64,000 nucleotides of DNA from Algoriphagus litoralis. Its GTDB lineage: Bacteria; Bacteroidota; Bacteroidia; Cytophagales; Cyclobacteriaceae. Shown here one piece after another: positions 58,290-64,000 of this stretch. The stretch lies in contig NZ_QGOL01000012.1 of NCBI RefSeq assembly GCF_003259255.1, positions 1-64,000 on the forward strand, in the 5' to 3' direction. The translations under genes were made by a program, and so were the position numbers. How positions within the stretch are numbered: the stretch's first letter is position 1; each line of letters opens with the position of its first letter. The notes beneath the pieces were generated by a model that had not been told where the DNA came from, made no database searches, and saw nothing but the letters and a program-made list of their open reading frames with translations.

Positions 58290-60803
58290 ATGCAAAAGCA
58301 TTTTTTAAAGAAGCTCGCATTTATTTCCCTGTTTTTCCTTGAACTGGGAATAACCGAATCATTTTCCCAAAGGCAAGACTTTGAAGGTGATTTTCAGGTA
58401 TCCTCTAATCCGGAGGAATTCCTTCCGGGTTGGCTGGGAAATGATGTAAGAGCGACATCTGCCCGGATTTTTCAGATCTCTAATCAAGGAAGAAATAACA
58501 GCCGCGCACTAGCTGTCCAGCCGATTAGTTCCTTTGACGGCAAAATTTGGGTAAGGTTGAACCCTTCAAGTTTCGAAAACCCGAGGGTGGAATTTTTTGC
58601 AAAAACCCTCCAAAATGGTTCTGGCAATCGACCTGTTTTGGTTTTTTATTCTTGGGGAGAAGGTCTTGAGGGAGCTTTTTCTGAGCCCATTCAAATCGGC
58701 GAAAATCAAGAATTCTCCAATGAGACTCGGGATTTCAAAAAATACACGATTGATCTTCCTGAAATTTATAAAACTTCAGAAGAGGCGATTTTAAGTTTGG
58801 AAATTCGCTATGGAGCTGGATCCGGAAGTTCTGCCCGATGGATCATGGATGATTTCGAGTTTGGAGACATCGAAATAGATGAAACTCCCCCAACTGTACT
58901 TGCAGTCAAAGGGTACGATTCCAATTCGCTCCTCATTCAGTTTTCTGAGAATGTTGATCCGGTATTTTCAATTCTCCCTTTAGCATATGAATTGGATGAG
59001 GTAAATCCCGATGAGATCCAGTTGAAAAACGATTCTGTTGTAGTGATTACTTTGGGCCAAAATTTAGAATCCGCAAAGTCCTATAACCTGATCGTCAGAC
59101 AAATTCCGGATTTGGAGGGGAATTTTCTCAAGGATACAACCCTTAATTTCACGTTTTTTGATCCTACAGATATTCCACCAAAATCACTAGTAATCAATGA
59201 AATCATGCCCTCACCGCGTGCAGATCAAGACCTTCCCAATGTGGAATACATCGAGCTTTTTCATGCAGGTGATACAGAATTACGCTTGGGAGGCGTATCG
59301 CTTTCAAATTCTCGATCCACTGTAGTACTTAATGAATATTGGATCAATCCGGGAGAGTATTTGATCTTGGCACCCGATAATCAGGCGAGTCAATTCAGTG
59401 ATTTTGGAAAAGTATTGGCGGTAGCCAATTGGCCAACTCTACTCAATTCTGGTGATGAAATAGTCTTGAATTCAGCAGATGGTTCACGTATTGACCAGAT
59501 TTCGTATTCGACCGCCACTTGGGGGGAAAGTGAATTTGCAAATGGAGGATATAGTCTTGAAGTGCCTAATCCCTTTTTGCTTTGTGAGAATTCGTTATAC
59601 TTAAAGCCTTCGAGTGCAGAAGCCAGAGGAACGCCAGGAAGCCAAAATGCCGTTTTTGATCTAACAGCTTCTCTGGCTTCTCCGGAGTTGATTTCTGGAT
59701 ACTTCAGAGATTCTACCACTATTTCACTTTTGTTTTCAGTTCCTTTTTTGCAAAATCTGAATCTTGAAAATGTCCAGATTTCTCCAGTCCTGAAGGTGGA
59801 CAAGGTGGTGTATCAATCCGCTGTTGAGGTGCTTTTTTTGCTTCAAAGCCCAGCGGACTCAAATCAAATCTATCTCCTTCAGCTGAATGGGTTGCTAGAT
59901 TGCTTTGGGAATGAATTAGATACGCAATCGATCGAATTGGTTCGGCCACAGTCGGCCGATCTTGGAAATGTGATCATCAATGAAGTGCTTTTTAATCCTA
60001 AAACTGGAGACCCAAAATTTGTTGAAATCCGGAATACCACCCAGAAACATTTAGATCTAGCGGGTTTTGCCTTGGCAAATGTAAACGCTGCAGGAGAAGT
60101 GGATCAACTTAGGGTCTTTGGCAGTCAAGGGAAGATCCTATCTCCAGAGTCATACTTGGCGATCACTACCGATGTGAATGCCCTGAGACTATCTTATCCT
60201 AAGTCCGCCGAGAAGAATTTAATTCAAATCCCAAGTTTACCGAGTTATCCCATTGGTGGTGGCACGGTGGTATTGGTAAATCCCACAGGAGAAGTGGTGG
60301 AATCTTTTGACTACGATGAAGATCTGCATCATCCTCTGTTGAGAGATCCCAAAGGGGTTTCCTTGGAGCGCATTTCTTCAGATTCTCCTGCATCTGTTCG
60401 GTCCAATTGGCAGTCAGCTTCGGGAAATGAGGATTATGCTACACCAGGAAAAAGGAATTCACAAAATCTGGAGTCAGAATTTGAATCTGAATTGATTCAG
60501 CTAGATCCGGAGATTTTTGACCCGGAAGGAAGTGCCGGAGCGACATTTACTACTATTCGGTATGAATTAGGTGAACCGGGTTGGGTGGGGACATTTAAGA
60601 TTTACTCCGCCGCGGGTCAGTTGATCCAAACACTCTCACAAAACCAAATCCTTGGTACGGAAGGGTTGTTGACTTGGACAGGAACAGATTCAACGGGGAA
60701 ATTGGTCAGAGCTGGGTATTTTGTTTTGGTTGCAGAGCTTTATGAGCCGAGTGGCGGATTGAAAGTGATCAAAAGAACAATTGTTGTGGCTACTCGGCTT
60801 TAA
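58290..60803 (+). CDS. Large exported protein with two lamin-tail domains
   Basis: An 837-residue exported protein with a signal peptide (to about residue 27, SFSQRQ). A galactose-binding-like beta domain comes first (about 30-190), then an Ig-like domain (about 200-290), a lamin-tail domain at about 300-400 (LVINEIMPSPRADQDLPNVE; ATWGESEFANGGYSLE), a second Ig-like part, and another lamin-tail domain at about 560-720 (NVIINEVLFNPKTGDPKFVE). It ends in a FlgD-like Ig module (TFKIYSAAGQLIQTL; WTGTDSTGKLVRAGYFVLVA), without a clear type IX signal. Such proteins are surface-exposed; the ligand is unknown. Start at the ATG 58290; GTG at 58281 is less likely. Confidence 0.87.
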   Translation: MQKHFLKKLAFISLFFLELGITESFSQRQDFEGDFQVSSNPEEFLPGWLGNDVRATSARIFQISNQGRNNSRALAVQPISSFDGKIWVRLNPSSFENPRVEFFAKTLQNGSGNRPVLVFYSWGEGLEGAFSEPIQIGENQEFSNETRDFKKYTIDLPEIYKTSEEAILSLEIRYGAGSGSSARWIMDDFEFGDIEIDETPPTVLAVKGYDSNSLLIQFSENVDPVFSILPLAYELDEVNPDEIQLKNDSVVVITLGQNLESAKSYNLIVRQIPDLEGNFLKDTTLNFTFFDPTDIPPKSLVINEIMPSPRADQDLPNVEYIELFHAGDTELRLGGVSLSNSRSTVVLNEYWINPGEYLILAPDNQASQFSDFGKVLAVANWPTLLNSGDEIVLNSADGSRIDQISYSTATWGESEFANGGYSLEVPNPFLLCENSLYLKPSSAEARGTPGSQNAVFDLTASLASPELISGYFRDSTTISLLFSVPFLQNLNLENVQISPVLKVDKVVYQSAVEVLFLLQSPADSNQIYLLQLNGLLDCFGNELDTQSIELVRPQSADLGNVIINEVLFNPKTGDPKFVEIRNTTQKHLDLAGFALANVNAAGEVDQLRVFGSQGKILSPESYLAITTDVNALRLSYPKSAEKNLIQIPSLPSYPIGGGTVVLVNPTGEVVESFDYDEDLHHPLLRDPKGVSLERISSDSPASVRSNWQSASGNEDYATPGKRNSQNLESEFESELIQLDPEIFDPEGSAGATFTTIRYELGEPGWVGTFKIYSAAGQLIQTLSQNQILGTEGLLTWTGTDSTGKLVRAGYFVLVAELYEPSGGLKVIKRTIVVATRL

Positions 60804-60866
60804 TTTCACTTTTTGATTGGTTAAAATGCAGTTTTTAAGTATTTTAACGAAGCTAAACCCTTGATC

Positions 60867-61037
60867 ATGAATCGTGACCTGATTACCCTGGCTTTGCAAG
60901 AGTTTGTTCTGAAAGAAGGAAAAGAACTCAATGAAGTGCAGCAATACTTAAGAATGAAGCATAGGCTTGATGTAGACCAATTGGTTTTGAAAAGAAGGCT
61001 TGAAAAAATACTTCAAACCGAAAAGGCTGTTGCCTAA
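60867..61037 (+). CDS. 56-residue basic helical protein, function unknown
   Basis: An ATG at 60867 opens a 56-residue frame (MNRDLITLALQEFVLKEGKE, then LNEVQQYLRMKHRLDVD and ending KILQTEKAVA) that closes with TAA at 61035. It looks like two or three amphipathic helices, is basic near the end, and has no signal. The composition is protein-like and there is no competing frame. It lies alone between the lamin-tail gene and the DksA-like gene. I do not recognise it. Confidence 0.6.
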   Translation: MNRDLITLALQEFVLKEGKELNEVQQYLRMKHRLDVDQLVLKRRLEKILQTEKAVA

Positions 61038-61284
61038 AAGTTTTATTTTTTTGATCAAAAGATCGCTTATTCTGGCATTGTGAAATCGCACCATTTGAAA
61101 TAAGGATGTAATAGCCTGACAATGAACAGCTACTCGGATTTTGAATTTTTCTGATTCGTTTTTTTCACTAAAGTATGAAACCCCATTTTTTTTTAATTTT
61201 TGCAAATCTCAAAGTCCAACGTATTTTAGGGAACCAAACCCAAAATTTTCCGTCCCAGAACTATTACCAAAAGCATCTTTGATC

Positions 61285-61668
61285 ATGAGTCAAGAAGAAA
61301 AAACAGCATATTCTCAGGAAGAGCTTAAAGAATTTGAAGTCATTATTCATCAGAAACTGGCCAGTGCAAAGGAAGAACTTACTTCACTCAAAGAGAGCTT
61401 GAGTAAAAAAAATGATACTGGGACAGATTATACCGCTTCCACGTCGAAGTTATTGGAAGATGGTGCAGATACCCTTGAGCGGGAAAGCCTTAGCCAACTT
61501 GCTGCCAGACAACAGAAGTTTGTCATAAATCTGGAAAATGCGCTGATCCGAATCAAAAACGGGACCTATGGAATCTGTGTTGATACAGGAAAATTGATCT
61601 CCAAAGAGAGGCTCAAGGCCGTTCCTCACACGATGCATTCTATTGAAGCCAAACTTGCCAAAAAGTAA
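61285..61668 (+). CDS. TraR/DksA-family protein without zinc cysteines
   Basis: A 127-residue RNA polymerase-binding type protein. A long coiled-coil hairpin (about 12-80: FEVIIHQKLASAKEELTSLKES; DTLERESLSQLAARQQKFV) is followed by the C-terminal knot RIKNGTYGICVDTGKLISKERLKAVP, in which only one of the four zinc-binding cysteines remains. The coiled-coil tip has DGADTLE where classical DksA has DxxDxA. This Cys-poor form is usual for Bacteroidota. It would insert into the polymerase secondary channel. The ATG at 61285 is preferred to an upstream codon at 61141, which would add a long hydrophobic stretch outside the family. scpB follows two bases later. Confidence 0.88.
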   Translation: MSQEEKTAYSQEELKEFEVIIHQKLASAKEELTSLKESLSKKNDTGTDYTASTSKLLEDGADTLERESLSQLAARQQKFVINLENALIRIKNGTYGICVDTGKLISKERLKAVPHTMHSIEAKLAKK

Positions 61669-61670
61669 TC

Positions 61671-62231
61671 GTGGATTACCTCCATCGGCATATTGAGGCT
61701 TTGATTTTTTGTGCGCCGGAGCCAATTACCGTTTCGGAAATTTCAAAATGCCTATCTGAAATGTTCGATGCAGAAGTTGCTCTGGATCATATTGAGTCAG
61801 CAATTTATGAGTTGCGTAAAAAATACAATCAGGAGGACTTCTCCTTCGCTTTGGAGCATCTGGGTGGAGGATATCAGTTTCTGACTAAGCCAGCTTATCA
61901 GTCGAGTATTAGCATTCTGCTTCGTCAGCAGTCGCAGAAGCGGCTCTCTACTGCTCAGCTGGAGACACTTTCAATCATTGCTTACAAACAACCCATCACT
62001 AAAGGAGAAATCGAGCAGATCAGAGGAGTAAACAGTGACTATTCTGTTCAAAAACTTTTGGAAAAAGAACTGATTGAAATCAAAGGGAAATCTGAGGGAG
62101 TCGGAAAGCCGTTAATTTATGGCACATCTAATAAATTCATGGAATATTTTGGAATCAATTCCATCCAAGATTTGCCTCAGCCGAAAGACTTTTCCCAACC
62201 AGAAAATCAAATCGGGGAAGAGCGAGATTAA
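61671..62231 (+). CDS. scpB: Chromosome segregation/condensation protein ScpB
   Basis: A 186-residue SMC partner with two winged-helix domains: RHIEALIFCAPEPITVSEISKCL (about 4-26) and RLSTAQLETLSIIAYKQPITKGEIEQIRG (in parts, about 100-130), then VGKPLIYGTSNKFMEYFGI, the usual ScpB signature. It forms the SMC-ScpA-ScpB condensin. The start is GTG at 61671, two bases after the DksA-like gene. scpA is not in the window. Confidence 0.94.
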   Translation: MDYLHRHIEALIFCAPEPITVSEISKCLSEMFDAEVALDHIESAIYELRKKYNQEDFSFALEHLGGGYQFLTKPAYQSSISILLRQQSQKRLSTAQLETLSIIAYKQPITKGEIEQIRGVNSDYSVQKLLEKELIEIKGKSEGVGKPLIYGTSNKFMEYFGINSIQDLPQPKDFSQPENQIGEERD

Positions 62232-62233
62232 TT

Positions 62234-62857
62234 TTAGATGGGCTTGACTTTTGCCAGCCTCGATACAAGGTATTTTCTACCGCTTTTAACCTCCTCACAT
62301 ACTATCCGAGTTCTTCTCGTTTCACCTTTTTTGAATATTCTACCTGTCAGGAGGAATTCTTTTCCCGGTAAAAGATCTGAAAGAAAAATGAGGTCAGATT
62401 TAGAATCACTTTTCAGATCATACTTGCTCATCTCCTTCATCAGGAATAAATCCCGAGCAGAACTAGCTGAGGGGTTTAGCATGTGCGTCCTGAGGGGAAT
62501 AAGGATGTCCTTCGGAAATACCGAATCGATTAAAATGGGACTCATTAATTTTTGAAACTCATTTTTCCATTCCATACCATGAGGAGCAAGTGTGCTTCCA
62601 AACTTTTCGAAAGTGCGCAAATGAGCAACCTCATGGATGTAGGTCAGAACGAATTGAAATACATTCAAATCCGAATTGATGGTGATGGTTTGGATTTTTC
62701 TGTCTCTTTGGTACCGAAAATCGCCAAATTTAGAAGATCTTGGTTTTTGAACCTTGAAAAAAAAAGGAGTTCTCTCCCAAAGACTAATGCAATATGAGAC
62801 GGCTCCGAGTGGTATATGCTTTTCAAAAAGTTTGGTGAGCTGCTCTTTAGATGTCAT
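62234..62857 (-). CDS. SprT-like domain zinc metalloprotease-like protein
   Basis: A 207-residue protein with a SprT-like domain. The zinc site is YIHEVAHLRTFEKFG (HExxH), with a further His in HGMEWKNEFQKLM as third ligand. The C-terminal part (LIFLSDLLPGKEFLLTGRIFKKGETRRTRIVCEEVKSGRKYLV, in parts) is the zinc-ribbon-like end found in some relatives, but it has only one Cys. Family members such as SPRTN cut proteins crosslinked to DNA; the bacterial role is not settled. The ATG at 62857 is favoured over a TTG at 62866. Confidence 0.85.
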   Translation of the reverse strand: MTSKEQLTKLFEKHIPLGAVSYCISLWERTPFFFKVQKPRSSKFGDFRYQRDRKIQTITINSDLNVFQFVLTYIHEVAHLRTFEKFGSTLAPHGMEWKNEFQKLMSPILIDSVFPKDILIPLRTHMLNPSASSARDLFLMKEMSKYDLKSDSKSDLIFLSDLLPGKEFLLTGRIFKKGETRRTRIVCEEVKSGRKYLVSRLAKVKPI

Positions 62858-62867
62858 GTCCCCCAAA

Positions 62868-62899
62868 AATAAAAAAAGAGTCCCGATTTCGGGACTCTT
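62868..62899 (-). terminator. Terminator of the small lipoprotein gene
   Basis: Stem GAGTCCCGA / TCGGGACTC (62878-62886, 62889-62897), followed on the minus strand by TTTTTTTATTTTT. Confidence 0.88.
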
Positions 62900-62923
62900 A
62901 ATTTCTTTCCGTTTTCGGATGAA

Positions 62924-63115
62924 TTACTGAGCTGGAGTAGCAGCAGTAGTGTCAGCAGCAACAGCAGTAGTGTCTACAGCAGGAGCTTCTTCAACAACTG
63001 GAGTCTCTTCAACTACTACAGTTTCTTCAACTGTAACTTCTTCTGTTGTCTTGTTACCGCAAGAAGCAGTAGCGATCAAGCCAGCGATTGCGAAAATTGC
63101 AAATACTTTTTTCAT
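62924..63115 (-). CDS. Tiny low-complexity lipoprotein
   Basis: A 63-residue lipoprotein: signal MKKVFAIFAIAGLIATASC (lipid Cys19), then a mature part of about 45 residues made almost only of Glu, Val, Thr, Ala and Pro (EEVTVEETVVVEETPVVEE, then TTAVAADTTAATPAQ). It has a good promoter and terminator, so it is expressed by itself. Small acidic, disordered lipoproteins like this are common in Bacteroidota and may be abundant, but the role is unknown. Confidence 0.82.
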   Translation of the reverse strand: MKKVFAIFAIAGLIATASCGNKTTEEVTVEETVVVEETPVVEEAPAVDTTAVAADTTAATPAQ

Positions 63116-63141
63116 TTTTTGTGGTTTTCTTAATTACACCG

Positions 63142-63173
63142 CAAATGTACTGGTATTATTCATAATAGTACAA
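63142..63173 (-). promoter_or_regulatory. Promoter of the small lipoprotein gene
   Basis: Minus strand TTG (63171-63173), 21 bases, TACATTTG (63142-63149), full -7 match. Leader about 25 bases. Confidence 0.7.
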
Positions 63174-63191
63174 GCGCCATCCAAATATTTT

Positions 63192-64000
63192 TTATTTGTT
63201 TTTGTAAACAATTTTTATAGGAACTCCCTCGAAATCAAAGTTTTCTCTCAGTCGGTTCTCCAAATACCGAGTATAAGGTTCCTTGATGTATTGTGGTAGA
63301 TTGCAAAAGAAGGCAAATACCGGATTTTTGGTAGGTAATTGGGTTACATATTTAATCTTGATGTATTTTCCTTTCCATGCCGGAGGTGGGTATTTTTCGA
63401 TCTCCTGGAGTAGGATATCATTCAACTTTGAGGTGGTAATTCTGCGGGTTTTATTTTCATACACCTTGGTTGCCAATTCAATAGCTTGGAAAATTCGCTG
63501 TTTTTCCACCACTGAGGTGAAAATGATCGGAATCCATTTATTTTCCCCCAGTCTGTCGATCATGTCATCCTTGATTTTCCCCATGGTTTTGTGATCTTTC
63601 TCGATCAGATCCCATTTATTTACCATGATCATGACTCCCTTGTTATTTTTAATGGCAAGGCTGATCAAATTGATGTCTTGAGCTTCCAAACCCCGGGTAG
63701 CATCTACCATGACTATGATCACATCGGACTCTTCGAGGGTTCTGAGAGATCGCATCACTGAATAGAATTCTACATCTTCCTTCACTTTGGCCTTTTTTCT
63801 GATGCCCGCCGTATCGGTAATTATAAAGTCCTGACCAAAAAGCTTATATCGGGTGTGAATAGCGTCACGTGTAGTTCCAGCTTCGTCAGTGACGATAGAT
63901 CGCTCATGCCCCAGTAGTGCGTTTAGGAAAGATGATTTTCCGACATTCGGTCTTCCTAGGATTGAGATTTTGGGAATTCCTGCATCAGGATCTTCTATTC
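63192..64000 (-). CDS. der: GTPase Der (EngA), C-terminal part, cut by the window end
   Basis: The minus-strand frame is open from the window edge to the stop at 63192 (268 residues seen). It holds the second G domain: G1 GRPNVGKSSF (near 63930-63956), G2 with EAGTTRD, G3 DTAGIRKKAKV, G4 NKWDLIE, then the C-terminal KH-like domain ending EGVPIKIVYKNK. Der is an essential ribosome-assembly GTPase with two G domains in tandem; the first G domain must lie beyond position 64000. The ATG at 63785 is internal and not the start. Confidence 0.94.
   Translation of the reverse strand, partial: IEDPDAGIPKISILGRPNVGKSSFLNALLGHERSIVTDEAGTTRDAIHTRYKLFGQDFIITDTAGIRKKAKVKEDVEFYSVMRSLRTLEESDVIIVMVDATRGLEAQDINLISLAIKNNKGVMIMVNKWDLIEKDHKTMGKIKDDMIDRLGENKWIPIIFTSVVEKQRIFQAIELATKVYENKTRRITTSKLNDILLQEIEKYPPPAWKGKYIKIKYVTQLPTKNPVFAFFCNLPQYIKEPYTRYLENRLRENFDFEGVPIKIVYKNK

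Noticed and set aside
1-64000. CRISPR array, insertion sequence, prophage or integrative element
   Set aside because: No set of regularly spaced identical repeats, no transposase or phage gene was seen; the single tyrosine recombinase is of the housekeeping Xer type.

Overview
The window reads as a chromosomal segment of a Bacteroidota bacterium of the Cytophagales, most like Cyclobacteriaceae/Algoriphagus. Reasons: gliding-motility ABC genes gldA, gldF and gldG; a PorE-like OmpA lipoprotein of the type IX secretion kind; DUF4252, DUF4221 and DUF4834 proteins; SusC-type plug motifs without barrels; no clear Shine-Dalgarno sequences; and promoters of the Bacteroidota form TTTG-N19-TAnnTTTG. 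Four promoters show this with exactly 19 bases of spacing. Nothing looks like a prophage, integrative element, insertion sequence or CRISPR array. Base composition looks even throughout.

Layout. 0.2-8.1 kb: sugar nucleotidyltransferase, PII-ammonium transporter pair, BatD-chorismate synthase pair, dicarboxylate/glutamate symporter, and a small exported protein behind a long structured leader. 8.6-10.6 kb: an ECF sigma operon (sigma, membrane anti-sigma candidate, two DUF4252 proteins), then tRNA-Phe. 11-16 kb: a two-gene Fe-S electron-transfer module, a conserved small protein and the PorE-like lipoprotein. 16-22 kb (minus strand): dnaN, gldG-gldF-gldA, rnhA, marC. 22-26 kb (minus): cytochrome c maturation genes ccmC-D-E-F. 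26-31 kb (plus): rlmN, a large MG2-plus-plug exported protein and a small barrel protein. 31-35 kb (minus): an operon of a small membrane protein, mutL and two rhomboid proteases. 35-48 kb: a GH3/serine-hydrolase fusion, VF530, VOC and DUF4221 proteins, an ABC permease fused to an M1 peptidase with its ATPase, a VOC lipoprotein, a DUF885 peptidase, and a toxin-antitoxin pair whose toxin is frameshifted. 48.4-50.1 kb: a second ECF sigma operon ending in a Spy-like/plug hybrid. 50-64 kb: xerD-like recombinase, lipoprotein, M23 peptidase, carB without its allosteric domain, DUF4834, a THUMP-like methyltransferase, asd, a lamin-tail protein, a 56-residue protein, a DksA-like protein, scpB, a SprT-like protein, a tiny lipoprotein, and der running off the end.

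Most genes are housekeeping or envelope genes. Points worth a second look are an 8-base-period inverted minisatellite before xerD, 7-base-period repeats after two genes that end CAG-TAA, promoter boxes that imply leaderless mRNAs, a CcmE with CxxxY in place of HxxxY, CarB and MutL missing their usual C-terminal functional elements, the Spy-plug hybrid, and the ABC-M1 peptidase fusion. I did not find one clearly new multi-gene defence or metabolic system. The best candidate for an undescribed unit is the ECF sigma / anti-sigma / Spy-plug operon.
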